A stretch of DNA of 64,000 bases. It comes from Tetrastigma voinierianum (Eukaryota; Streptophyta; Magnoliopsida; Vitales; Vitaceae). The notes beneath the pieces were generated by a model, which was not told the DNA's origin, ran no database searches, and saw only the letters and a program-made list of their open reading frames with translations. Positions 11,127 to 22,999 of this stretch are shown in pieces. The position numbers were made by a program, and so were the translations under genes. The stretch lies in contig JAEQBH010001380.1 in NCBI GenBank assembly GCA_016808115.1, positions 186,001 through 250,000 of the forward strand, in the 5' to 3' direction. Each line of letters begins with the position of its first letter. The first letter of the stretch is position 1.

Positions 11127-12225
11127 ATGAGTATAGAGAAAATGAATATTATTTATTACATTTCATGTATCAACAATCATGACACATATGAGAAATTAAG
11201 AGAAAATTTCAGTGATAATCCACTAAAATATTGGGAAAAAACGAAAATCTATTGTAAAATAGAAATGATAGATCCAAATAAAATCACTAGAGTTAGACCA
11301 ATGATATACTCTCAAGAAAATATAAAAGATTTCAAAATTTAGATAGTTGAATTAATACAAATGAAATTAATAAAGGAAAGTAGAAGCCCTCAGAGTAGCC
11401 CTGCTTTCATGGTAAGAAAACATAGTAAAATTAAAAGAGGAAAAGCAAGGATGGTGATAAATTACAAGGAGGTCAACAAGAATACTAAATTTGATGGATA
11501 TTATATCCCAAACAAATAAATCTTGATAAATTTGTAAAGAAAATTATTATAGTAATGATCACCATAAATCAGATTTTGGGTAGACTAAGATGAATGAAAG
11601 TATCCCTATAATTAGCACAATCTAGATAGTCATTACGAATGGTTGGTAATGCTCTTGGATTGAAAATGCCTTCAAATCTTCCAAAGAAAATGGGATAGAT
11701 TTAATATTCAACCTTTTATAATAAGATACAGCAGATTATATTTATTGAGAGAGAATGAGAAAGATCATGAAACATTTAGACGTTTATAACACTTAATTCC
11801 AGAGACATCTTATCGAGCAAGAAGGTTGACATCAAAAGAAAAAGAAATAGAATTTTTAGGAATGATAATAGATATTAAAGGAATGGTCATTACAATCACA
11901 TATATCCAAAAAATAAAAGATTATAGAATACTTAAAGATCATAAAGAAATGATACAAAAATTTTAGGATGCTTAAATTACTCCTTCCCATTTTATGACCT
12001 ATTATGGTATAAGAATTACAAAATTTTCTAACAAAGAAAAACCAAACAGGATGGAGTGAAAAATATACAAAATAGTACAAGGACTAAAAAATCTATCTTC
12101 CAACCTACTAAAACTAAGACTACCTGATGAAAATGATAATTTAATATTACAAACAAATACTTCCTCTGCATAAAATGATTAGAACATATTAAAAGATATA
12201 TTAAGATAAATATGTAGGTATACAA
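11127..12225 (+). pseudogene. Endogenous pararetrovirus reverse transcriptase, broken
   Basis: The clearest viral segment. From 11,127 the frame leads into the RT finger and palm region: SPQSSPAFMV at about 11,388, then RGKARMVINYK at about 11,438-11,470. Both are typical of Caulimoviridae RT and differ from the gypsy RT in this window. About 11,620-11,700 carries a decayed ALGLKMPS (the equivalent of the F/L-G-L-K-N-A-P block). The catalytic YxDD box cannot be found where it belongs, near 11,725. IEFLGMIIDIKG at about 11,850 marks the thumb. Stops and frameshifts break it at least ten times. The genus within the family cannot be decided. Confidence 0.8.
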
Positions 12226-12904
12226 GGGAGCTTTTAATGACCAAATGGATTATTAGAGAATGAAAAATAACTTCTTAATTTTAGTATTTATGAATGAAAT
12301 ATTCTTATTCCCAAAACCCTTCATAATAGAAACTGATAACACTAAAGTTGTAGGATTCATAAGAAATAACACAGGTAAAGGGATACAGGCAAGAAGGTTG
12401 TCCAAGTGGCAAACTCTTCTAAGTTATTATAATTCAAGATCAGTTCATATGTAGATCGGAAAATTATTCACAAAAATTTTGGCAGAAATGTCGAACATAC
12501 AGACAGATCCACATGAGTACATTTGCCGGCAACATATTGAAGGTATGAATATAACAGTAAATATGAATTCTCTTCTGCTTATCAAACAGCAGAGAAGATA
12601 AATTGGTAAAGATATTAATGATAAAGAACCGTTACCACATGGCCCAAATTCTTCTTGGGAAAGTTATTTTGAAGATTTAGAAAATCTGATAATAAGGATA
12701 GAAGATGTTTTCTTAGTCTCCTTAGAGACCAAAAACATCTTAAAGCGTAAGATTTCCTGGACATGTCATTCAATGAAAAAGCCAAGTAACAACAAATGTT
12801 GATAACATTAAGATAGAGATATATCTTTGTCAACTGATAAAAATATCTCAAAAGTTATCCAGGAAATGTCTATCCTTCTAAAGGATAAAGCTCGAAAGAT
12901 ATAA
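12226..12904 (+). pseudogene. Endogenous pararetrovirus RNase H and downstream tail
   Basis: An open stretch at 12,260-12,454 carries the late RNase H block: PKPFIIETDNTKV, then RRLSKWQ, in the order seen in caulimovirid RNase H. It ends at a stop. About 12,455-12,900 continues with similar composition (for example SSWESYFEDLENLI at about 12,650) and may be the polyprotein end. The viral-like composition stops at about 12,904, where a gypsy LTR stub begins. Confidence 0.7.
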
Positions 12905-13180
12905 AAAACTCGGGCAAGTTTGAATTTTTCCAAAAAGGGCAAAACGGTAAATTGTTGTTATAGTACAAGGTGCAAACATGAAATTTTCTAGATTATGATT
13001 AACTGACTACCAAGAATCAAGCTCATAAACAGTTACCAACAAATTTCAGACTCCGAGATAGCCGATTTTTCACAATTTTCGTGGTGAGGTGTCTAGTGAA
13101 CTCCCAAAACAAGATTTTGAAAACTGAAGTTGGAATAGAATGAAATAGAGTTCATTTAAAAATAATTTGAATTAAACCGA
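12905..13180 (+). repeat. Family-A LTR stub, copy A4
   Basis: The first about 270 bases of a family-A LTR: ACTCGGGCAAGTTTGAATTT, then GGGCAAAACGGTAAATT, then GAAATTTTCTAGAT, in the same order as the starts of the complete copies. The rest of the LTR is missing, so this is a truncated copy. Confidence 0.6.
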
Positions 13181-13191
13181 GATGAAATAAA

Positions 13192-13461
13192 TTGCTGAGG
13201 GCAAACAGACTGAATGGCCATGGACATGTAGCAACGCTTGTGGTCATAGACATAACATCAGAAGGAGCAGGTGTCCCAAAAATTGCTTTAAATATAGATG
13301 AAGAGAAAATTCCTGACCGTTATGGACTTGTTCGGGGCGCTATACAACTTATGGCTTGTTTGACCAGTTTTTATGCCTGGTTAAGGGGCTGTTTGGGTTG
13401 TTTTGTGGGCATTTTACATGCCACACTTTGCCTTGATGGTTATGGGTATACACTTTTGTAA
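13192..13461 (+). other. Unrecognised 89-codon open frame
   Basis: An open frame with ATG and a less AT-rich composition than its surroundings. The first half is ordinary (VATLVVIDITSEGAG, then KIPDRYGLVRGAIQ); the second half is Cys/Leu/Gly-rich and could be an artefact. I recognise no domain. It could be a captured host exon or a chance frame. No neighbour supports a function. Confidence 0.15.
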
Positions 13462-13924
13462 TATGTCATATATGGTTTCCTTTATTAAAGGATATATTGT
13501 GTTTTAATTTATTGACATTGGTTGTTTGGAAATTATATGCATGTGATAAAATTGTCCATGAGACATGATGAATTGTAATTAAAATAACAGAAGTGTCATT
13601 CATTACATATAAGACAATATCGACATACAATGGTGCACATTGCATATTCACTAGAGACATCATATCATCAAGTGAGTAAGCTGGTTGTAGATCAAGATTA
13701 ATTGGTGACATGAGTAGTTATACCGTTGAATGAAGTCCAATAGAGTCACACTATTGCATAACATAATAAACCAGCTGGGGACAGGGCATGGGGCTGAGAA
13801 AATAGACACTGAGCCAAAGACTCGCTACCGGTTTATACAATTCAACCAGAAAAGTCCAAAAAGGGAAGCGCATTTAGTGTTAAGACTAAATGATATATAC
13901 AAATTATATTAATTAATACTGTGC
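13462..13924. other. Unassigned spacer
   Basis: AT-rich DNA with one short open frame (13,730-13,912) that matches nothing I know. Nothing else visible. Confidence 0.3.
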
Positions 13925-16862
13925 TGACCATTACCTAATCTCTAATAACGTAAAAGCCAAAAAACTTGCTAACCATAATATGATAGAGTCTGATCAGATG
14001 ATTTATCGACATTGTAATATATTTCATTTTAACCTTCAGTAACTACGCCAAAAGCTTGTTAATTAAATGATAGTGGATAAGAATTTATACACTTATTACT
14101 TAAAGGACTATTACTCAATCCCCACGCGTGCCAAAAATCTGTTAAATCATAATACATATAGACCAATTTATGACACTAATACCAAATGACTATTGCCTAA
14201 TCCCCAAAAGAATGTTATAAAAACTTGTTAAGATCATTTCATGAAAATTTAAAAGATGAAATTGTTCTTTTGGAAATAACTCATTTAAAATTTGTGTTAG
14301 TGGTCTAGATCAATTATAAGGTATAATAGGTTCAGACAAGTAATAAAAGGATATTTAAAGTCCATATATCATTCTACTTAGAAAGGATGATAAATAAAAA
14401 CTAACCAATTCCAACTACCCGATTCATTTTATTATTTGAACCTCAAATTCTCATTTATGATGATAAGAAGATTTCAGCAGTCTGATTTAAATCTTTAAAT
14501 AAAAGCAAAGTTTAATACACTTAGTTGAGGATTCACCAGTGAGTGCAAACCTATTATAATCACTAATAATAATCATTTCTCGCATCATTTCGATTCATAG
14601 CTCAACCATCAATTGAAAATATTACAAAAGGATGTTATAGAGGGTAGATAAATTTTTGATTTCGAATCATACTTTTCAACATTAAAAGTCATTATTTTCT
14701 AAGAGCATGATTCCAATCAATTACTTGTGTTATAAACTTTCAGATTAGTATTTTTCCTTTTCAAGATTTCATACTGGGTTCTAGGACTAAAGAATTCTCG
14801 CCTCATAGACAAGATATTACAAGTTTCCAATGATTTGACACCATCTGAGTTAATTTCAGAGAAATTTTTTATTTTTGATTAGATCTCGCCAACAAGGGAT
14901 CATGAATCAATTCATCAAAAAGAGGAGGAGACCTTCACAGTGATAACAAAACATACTATTCAACCTATCTCAACTTATAAGTAAGTTGGTGATCTATCTA
15001 AGTAATCCAAAATTAGTTCCATAAGATATCTATCGGTTTACGATAAGATCCGCTTATTGACTCTCAGATTCTCCATCCCGTGTCACAGAGGGCCCGAAAT
15101 CAAAGTGAGATACAGACGCAGGTCGTGGTACACTAAGACTAGTAATTCACAGAACAAGTAGATTTATAAACAAAGATCAGAATCAAATAAATTGAAGAAT
15201 TTAATAAAGCTATTATAATTCGTTACATGTAGCAAAACGATTACTGTCGACATCATTTGAAGAGCTTAACTTTTCAAAATTGGTTTCATCTACATCAGTG
15301 ACTAACTCCGTCAGAAAATTCACCTAAATCATAAACAAATTGAAATTAAATGAACCCAAAACCTTTCCAGATACAGACATTTAATCCAAGACAGAAAAGA
15401 AGAATTTATAAGAATAACAAATTAAGTTAAGACCGCAATACAACACCCAAACTAGAATTTAAAAAGGAAATCAAATGTAAAGAAACAAGTGAATTAGTTA
15501 AAATGGAAAATGAAATAAAAGAGAGAAAAATAAAAGAAAAATGCATAAGAGTCTTCAACCACCAGAAACTGTGAGCCACGAAAAGTTGTGCACATCGCCT
15601 TGGCTGTATTTCTTTATGGTGAAGTCATAGTCGGCCCTCACTTCATTAATATAGATTCGCAAAGTTTGGCCTAATGATTAGCGATAGATAACAAACATGC
15701 GTCGCGACATAGCTTTAAGTCCTGTTGTCGCGATCCGCTGAGAGTTTGTAATCTCTGCCAGACCCCGTTTTTTCAGTTTACTGGATTGTGTCGTGAGAGA
15801 TGGATAGTCGTCAATAACACTGGTGATTCTGGCGGCTTTTGTTCTCACGCGACAGAATGCCCAGGTATCGATACCGAACCCGCTTGCACCTGCGCCAGCC
15901 TGAAACACGTTCGAGAGTTAGAGCAGATAATTTTTCTTGTCGCGATAAACAATGCGCCGTTTTCGCTTCAGCAACTCTATCGCACGTGGATTTCTTAAGT
16001 CTTTAGCAATTTTTTGTTGCAACAAGAAACTCTTTAACAGAGACGATTTTTCTTGGTTCTTGTAGTTGGTCGAAATAAGTTTGTCGATATTAGAACAGGT
16101 GTTGGGGGGACACAAATTGCCTTGGCCATTCTCAAGTCTCTCTTCAATTTTCTGCTCATGACTCACCTTCTTCATAAGTTAAGCAGATAGAGAGAATGAT
16201 CAGAGTCCCCTTAGCTTTATCACGCGACAGAAACCTTTATCGTGATTACGCCTTGCCTCTACTCGGGATTATGCTGCACAAGAATTTTTGGTTCATTTTT
16301 CTTAAAGGGTTTTCAAACATCTTGTCGTGGACAGGAATTCAATCTCAGTATTGCGTTTGCGAGTCGATTAATAGAACTTTATCGCATTGGATACAGTATT
16401 TGCCGTCAGAATTTAATCGCTAAGTTACAACATGATTTTCTTTGTTAGCGACAAACAGATCTTCCTGAGTGACTTGTGCCAACCGAAAGCAATTTCCTAT
16501 CACTTACGTAATGGTTTTGTCACAGCTTCCGTTTTATGTTTAGTCTTCATGCCATGACAGAAAGTAAAGGATTGTCGCGACAAAATTTCTCCTTCAAACA
16601 TCGAAGTTACGCCAGAGCTTTGTTACGATATTTAGTTAACGGGCTGCGACATATCTCTTCGCCTACTCTTTCGGGATTTTGTAGTCATGACATATAAAAA
16701 ATTGAGGTCACACGCAGATCATTATTTAATTTTAAGCTTTTTTCGCTTGTTTTCTCTCGTTCAGATTCAACTCCTGAAGTTGGTGAATATTCATATCAAG
16801 ACAACAGATCTAAAATTGTTAAAACATAGAAAAACTGATTAAAAATAGATGAGTTTTACACT
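13925..16862 (-). repeat. Athila-like 3' LTR
   Basis: Collinear with 23,000-25,848. Shared landmarks are GTTAGTGGTCTAGATCA (about 14,300), AAAGTCCATATATC (about 14,355), ACATAGCTTTAAGTCC (about 15,708) and the end GTTTTACA at 16,855-16,862. The left 300-400 bases hold about four diverged units of 80-90 bp built on GGACTATTACTCAATCCCC and CAAAACTTGTTAA. Many CGCG-centred dyads occur between 15,690 and 16,600. Confidence 0.7.
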
Positions 16863-16890
16863 TACAAATTCCCTCAAACTTTCAAAGTTT
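16863..16890 (-). promoter_or_regulatory. Polypurine tract of the Athila-like element
   Basis: Read on the minus strand, a purine-rich TTTGAGGGAATTTGTAAG lies directly before the LTR start TGTAAAACTC. This is where plus-strand priming occurs in LTR retrotransposons and it fixes the element's orientation. Confidence 0.5.
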
Positions 16891-19500
16891 TACTTGTCCC
16901 TACAAAGAAAAGAAATTCTTTGCTGTCCTCAAACACTTAAATGCTTATTTTTGCATGACATTTTTCCTCGTTTAATGTAGTTTAATTAGTAGGAAAAATA
17001 TATGCCATTGTAGAATTACTTAACATGTTTCCAATCTAGAATCAAGATTAAATGAGTCACTGTAACCAACCAACAACTTAGGGGACAACTTAATTATTCA
17101 GAATCTTTATTGTGCAGTTGGCTTCATTTTTTTATAGATTAATATCTTTCTATATACTGTCTGTATATTTTTTTATTTAAAAGTCTGTATGCTTGTTTAT
17201 TATATTAATCTCCACTAATGTAGGCATATTACCACCTTTGTGAATCAAATAGGTATGGAGGCTTGTAATGTGGCTTGGGTAATGGGGTAAATAATGAACA
17301 TTTTAGGTCTAATTTAACCGCATTTTCGAAGTTAGCCATAATTTCTTCCTTTTGACATCCTGATTTCTTTTATTGTGATTTTCTAACCTTCCCAAATTAT
17401 GTTTAGTATCTTTGCATATTCTTCACCGTATCTTTTCATTGTTCTACAATTCTAAAGATAACTTTTCCTTACAGAAGCTTTGTCACTTTCTTTCATTTCT
17501 CATCAAGTTTCGAATGGTGCAAATGTTACTTTTAAAGTTTTGTATCACACTCTTGAATTTAACTTTCTTGAAAGCCTGAGAATTTCATACCAATTGGCAT
17601 TAAGGTATTAGGTGTCAACACCCCCAATAATTTAATTGTTCAAGGATGAGGCTACAAGACCAACCTATCTTCCTGGATGTTTTTTTCTTCACAAATTACT
17701 CACCATTTTTTGATTCATGCACTTTTCTTCAACCCATTTTCTTCTTTTCTACATCCATACATTTATATTCTCAAACTTGTCATATTCTGTCATTGATGTT
17801 TTTCTTGCAATCTAGGCAAATAAGTGGTTCTTACTGTAGGATTGTATGTAAGGAAGGGATCGGGCTTCTATTATTGTCGATAAATATAGATTTGAAGTTA
17901 GTTTAAAGAAAGAACTAGTGTATGCCACATATCATAGTGGGTGGCTTTGGAAGGCTGAAACTTCATGATGGCCTAAATCATTTCCCTCGTTAAAGGGTAT
18001 TGCCTAGATTTCATTTCTTGACTACACCCAATGTTCTAGACATTGAGAGTCTCTGATGGGATCCTAAGATGTTCGAATTTCCGCACAATTCTTTCCGTGA
18101 GTTATTGTTTGACTATGCAAAGTTATCATGATTTTTATGATCAATCGCTTACACAAAAGAATTATAAGTTTTATATGTTCCATCAATTTAGTAAACCTTC
18201 CCTTATTCTGAAACAATAAGATTATTAAAATCTACAACTGTCATTTCCATTCATTTCATCCTACCCCAATGCATGTATCAATGGTTTGTTTGGCTTGAGA
18301 TTTGTTGTGGTTGTTTTAACAATTAATAGTCTATTTCGACTTGGTATTTAACTCAAAACAACTAAACACAAACCACAAATCTCATCAATTCATTTCAACC
18401 AAACATGCCATAAGAATTACAATTTAACTAATAGTTGGTTTCTCAATATTCGAACTAAGTAATTATCAATCGCTTAAACAAAAGAAAATTAAGAAACAAC
18501 ACCAAAGTGGTAATTAAAAAACACAAAATGAAACACAGACTTGTAAAGAATTTCTTTGTTATTAGATTTAGTCAAGGATTGGTATCGGGTTACAGAGAAA
18601 GATATGATTGAGCAAATAGATGATTTTCATTTTTTAGTCTATCAGCTCTTCAGTGCAGCTCCATCCCATTCTTCTACTTTATTGGGCAGAGTTCTTTTCT
18701 TTATACAATTGGGCTTTAGCTTAACCTGCTTTACAAGGTTCAAAAGGTCCTCTTCAGAATAATGAAGGTGTGGGAAGACTTGATTTTGTTTATCTCGGAG
18801 GACTACAGTGTATGGGCATACAACTAGATCCCTATTTGTGGCATTAGCATTTTTGTTTGACTGCTTTTCAGCTACCCAAAATTCTTGCATTGTTTTTGTG
18901 GGCTTTTCCGCCTTGAAGAATGAATTATGAAATGTTATCAGTTATTTGGCCATAAGTCAATAGTCGAAAAACTCGTCTCACGTGTCCCATACTATTCAAC
19001 CAATACTTGTCCCTCTTTCTAATTCACCTCCATTCTTCATCTCTTTTTCTAGCATCCTCTGCATTTTGTCCCTTTCTTGGGAGCTCTCCGCTTCCATAAA
19101 AATTAAATCTCTAGTCAGAGTTGGGAGTTGAGTCGGCTTCTGCCCTTTCTTTCATCTCTGTTTTAAATTGATTTAAGCACCTCCACTCAGTCTTTCTAAT
19201 TTGTTATAATTAAATCAATTGAATCACTGATGGATTGAATCAGCCTCTAGATGCATTTCCAAAATGGGCTTGATTGAAGCTTCCGTTGCATTGGAGCTTA
19301 GCTAATCGCTCGCCCAAAGAAAATTCTTCCAGCTCTTTTTTGTTTTCTTTGCATTTCATTTGACCTAGTTACTTCTCAAAGCCAGAGGAGGCTAGGTTGG
19401 TTTCTCTCAGTCCCCATTCTTCCTCAACTTCTTGAATGCAAGTTACACAGGGTTGTGTGTGGAATCAAACCCGCATTTGCTTTCTGTAGCAAATTCTAAT
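16891..19500 (-). other. Athila-like interior without recognisable genes
   Basis: The plus strand is pyrimidine-rich and the minus strand purine-rich, as expected of old coding sequence on the minus strand, but no pol motif can be read. A minus-strand open frame at 18,642-18,890 matches no family I know. A small inverted-repeat element lies at 18,281-18,411. Confidence 0.4.
18281..18411. mobile_element. Small MITE-like inverted repeat
   Basis: About 131 bp with inverted ends: ATGGTTTGTTTGG on the left and the complement of ATGGCATGTTTGG on the right. The inner arms also pair in part (TTGTGGTTGTTTT against AAAACAACTAAACACAA). No clear target duplication, so the superfamily is open. Confidence 0.45.
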
Positions 19501-20250
19501 ATGGACTTTTCAATGATTCCTACATTTATTTTATAACCTTAGCAATGATAGAGGAGGGATTGGTTCTTCCTTCTTTCTGGCTTATGCGAGATGCTTCGAT
19601 GGCATAAGACAAACTGATAAAGTAGAACACATACTCTGGCTTTTCAATGATCTCCTCTAGCAGCAATGGATTTGGGAAGAGTTTTCGTCCCTTTCCATTC
19701 TCCTTTCCAGCCATTAGTAGTTCACAATTTGGTGTTCTAGTTCCTTAGTTGTTTGAACTCGAGCTACCTTTAAATTTCGTATTAAAAACGAATCATATTC
19801 TCTTTTCATTAAGTCTCAGCCTGCACGCCCTAACATATTCTCTCTTTCCTTTTTCTTTCTACCAGACAGGTGAATTCTTCACCAAAGTAGCAAACCAGGT
19901 TCTTGTGTTCACCCAAAGATTTCCATCCTCTTTTCAGCATTTCAACAAAAGGGATGTTTTGGAATTCAGAATGAAGCCTCGTCTTCAAACTTCTTTCCAT
20001 TAGAGCTACGTTTGTCTAAATGAAGTTTCTGCTTTATCTTTCCTCCGTTCCTACTTTAGCTTCATCCAAGCCCCTTTTTCTTTTTCTGATTCTTCCACTA
20101 TCCGCCGATGCTTAGTTACTCATCCTTTCCCTCAACTTGCCCAATCAAGTGCTCAAGAAACTTTTATTAGATTTTTCAACGCCAGGGATTCTTCGTATGG
20201 CGAATGGAATCAACAGTTGTGAGTGTTAGATACAGGTTAGGACGGAAACT
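19501..20250 (-). pseudogene. Possible Athila ORF remnant
   Basis: The minus strand reads Lys/Glu-rich segments, including KRGWKSLGEH followed by a few hydrophobic residues and EEF (about 19,880-19,930). This weakly recalls the GW..L...LV.EFYA region of the extra ORF found in Athila elements. Stops are frequent. A second minus-strand open frame (19,526-19,714) follows. The assignment leans on position between gag and the 3' LTR. Confidence 0.25.
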
Positions 20251-21649
20251 CTAGGGTTTGGGTTATAGAGAGAGATTTGAGTAAAGGTTTGAAGTTTGAG
20301 AGTTAGATAAAGGTGGTCTCTTCAGCTGGGACAATTTATAGTTTTTCAACCGTTTATTTAGTTTTCATTAAATGCTCAGACAACAAATCGCTTCTTATGG
20401 TTTGTTCCATTTTTAATATGATGTAACGATAGACAAAAATAATTGTCATATAGCGGCAATAATTGAAATCGGGCGCTAGTCGCGACATTGAGAAGAATGT
20501 CATGGCAATTTTTCAAAGGTGATTTGTCGAAGTAGGTTGCAAGATTAAACTTCAGTGGTCGCACATAAACTTTATTTTCAAATTGAGTCCAAAATTAATT
20601 ATTTCACTAATACCGCAGAAAGTAGGTTGTTGCATATCTTTTAGTGCTTTGTTTTAGTCGCAACATTAAAGAACTGTGTCGCAACATAAACTTTCTTTTC
20701 AATTTGATTCCTAAATCAATCAGAAGGTGAGAAGATAATAAAATTGGTTTGAAATTACATCTTTCTATTTTCTCATGAGACATTTAAGGTATGGATCATA
20801 CTGAGTTACCATGAAGAGATTCAGAAAAACTTATTTATAATTCAAAGGAACCTTTAATTGGCAGAGAACACTGCTTCATTTCTAATTCAATATGATTTCA
20901 CAGTAGATATCCAGATATTTTCACTCATAAACAGCGATTATTTGTGCTTTAAAATAGCAAAACGACATTTTTCTGAACTTTAATAGTAGTTTATCATTAA
21001 AAATAAGAGGGAATTAGAATTACTCCCTTGTAGTCATTTTGTGATATTTCTTGAGATAGAATATAGAATGAAATTCTTCTTCTAATTTAGTCATTGTTCC
21101 GAAAAATCAACAAAATCTAAAAATAAAAACTACTGAAGATATTGAACTAGTATTTAACTTTTAATAAGATTTAAATCTGCATTAATCAAACCATTAAAAA
21201 CTTGTACTAAATTTTCAGTGGTCTTCTCCAAGAATGATGCCAAGAATAGTCCTTAGCTGTGACATATGTCGCTGATGCTTGACTTCCTCTTTTCCTCGTG
21301 ACTTTCTTTGTCTTTCGCTTCAGTCGAGCTATTCTTCCTTAATTCATTTCAATGCATACTTGGTCTCATCTTCTTGTTTTGTAATTCATTATTATCTTCT
21401 CAATAGGTGAGATCTTTGATTTATCTCGCATCACTAGGAAATGCATTTTAGATCGGTTATAAGGATGTACACCGCCTCATTTTGAGTCTCAAGTTCTTTA
21501 AATCTGGGCTACTTATTTATCAAACACAATAGGTTATTAATATAAGCTTTAGAAATTCTTCAGCGCATATTCAAATTTTGCTTTCCCCATGAACTATAGT
21601 ATCTCCATCTTCAAAAGATTGAGTCGGACTTAGTTATTCTCTCTATTGT
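20251..21649. other. Athila-like interior, unassigned
   Basis: No coding motif. It contains further GTCGCGACA / GTCGCAACAT stretches (about 20,475, 20,655 and 20,688), so part of it may derive from LTR-like sequence. Confidence 0.3.
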
Positions 21650-22600
21650 CCCTATGTTGTCATTGTTGTTGCCGCTGAACCTGTAGCCAGCATAAGCCCG
21701 ATGGTAATTTATCCGTGTCTAAGGCCCTACAGTTCCTCCACCATACATGAAAGCCATGGTTCCTCGCTAGCTGCGTATAGTGGTTGGTAGGTTGGGTTAG
21801 GCTAAAGGTGTAGCTCCGCTTGCATTGAGGTACCGCGTTCCTTAACCCGATAGGGCCGCTCAACCGCCCCTCAAAGACTCATTTTCTTTTCTCTTATCTA
21901 TCGTCCCACTTCAGACAGAATGTGCATTCATCATTGTTCCTGTTCATACTGCATCTAGCTTGCTTCGTGATGTTATTCTATCTAGTCCAATTATGACTTA
22001 CTTTCCTCTTTCAAATTTCACACAAGCCCCTGGGCGATGGAGCCAGAGTTGCATTTCCTCGCAAGGTCTCAATCAGCCGTACGCTCCCTTCATTTCTTCT
22101 TTAAAAAGCTCCAGAAGATGCATCATCTATACCCTGGGAGGCACATCTATAGAAAATATCCATCCGAGTGGTCGATCTATTCCATGCATAGATATATTTT
22201 CAAAGAATCTCGAATTTTCCATGCATCAGAGATTCTCTCTTATCCTGTCAAGACAATTATTTCTCCTCTTCAGCGCTAGGAGCCGTAGGAAAAAATTTAG
22301 TCAGAGAGGCCTCCACCAACTCTTCCCAAGTGTTCACTAATCCTGACTAGCAATGAATCGAACTACATTTTGTCACAATATCTTCAGTTTAGCGGGGAAG
22401 ATCTCAGAACTTTGATTACTTCTCGCCCAACCCCATTCAAGTCGATCAGAGGCGCTAAGCATTCATGAATCTTCCCATATGCTCATTGATCTTCGTAGGT
22501 GTCCCGTGAACTCGGTGTTGCCGCACTACGGTAATTCAATGGAAGGTTTTGCTGAATATTATTTTCATTTCGTGTCAGTTTTACCATGTAGTACTTTCGG
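21650..22600 (-). pseudogene. Athila-like gag remnant
   Basis: Minus-strand coding remnant of a plant gypsy capsid protein. Reading down from about 22,520: EHMGRFMNA, then after several stops VNTWEELVEASLTKFFP (about 22,340-22,290), the standard TWEEL..AFLTKFFP capsid block of the Athila/Tat gag family. It is followed by DDASSGAF (about 22,105), the equivalent of the IDA.SGGA block. About 21,660-21,860 is a downstream part with no clear motif. At least six stops or frame changes. Its place beside the right-hand LTR marks that LTR as the 5' one. Confidence 0.7.
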
Positions 22601-22999
22601 ATAATAGCCCAAAAGTCCTCCATAGTCTTAGGCCACTGATTTCTCTCTACTTCTTCTTCTTCTTCTGGAATAACCTACAATCTTTCTCTTTGATTTGCAA
22701 TATTTCTGAATTTTGTACTGGTGATCCTTCTCAGATTCTACAATGTTTTCACTTGGCGAGTAAATGGTGATCCGCTTCTCTGCTGGCGTATTTAAATTCT
22801 TTCAAATAGAAACATAATTAAGATCAAATGAATTCGTGGACAGAAGTTATATCCATTAAGCTCATAGAAAATGTCGTAAGAGTTTTTCGGCCATCGCTAT
22901 TAAAATTCGTTTTTGTGATTTTCCAAAAATAACATCAAAAAAAAGAAATGCCTAATTATAAATTTTCGTTAGAATATTGATCTTTAAATTTATCATCTA
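22601..22999 (-). other. Athila-like untranslated leader
   Basis: Sequence between gag and the 5' LTR on the minus strand. It includes a CTTCTTCTTCTTCTT microsatellite near 22,650. I could not recognise a primer binding site next to the LTR. Confidence 0.4.

Noticed and set aside
15678..16175. Minus-strand open frames in the Athila-like LTR
   Set aside because: Not kept in the second LTR at the matching position; no motif.
21960..22340. 126-codon plus-strand open frame
   Set aside because: Shadow of the minus-strand Athila-like gag, whose capsid motifs are on the other strand.
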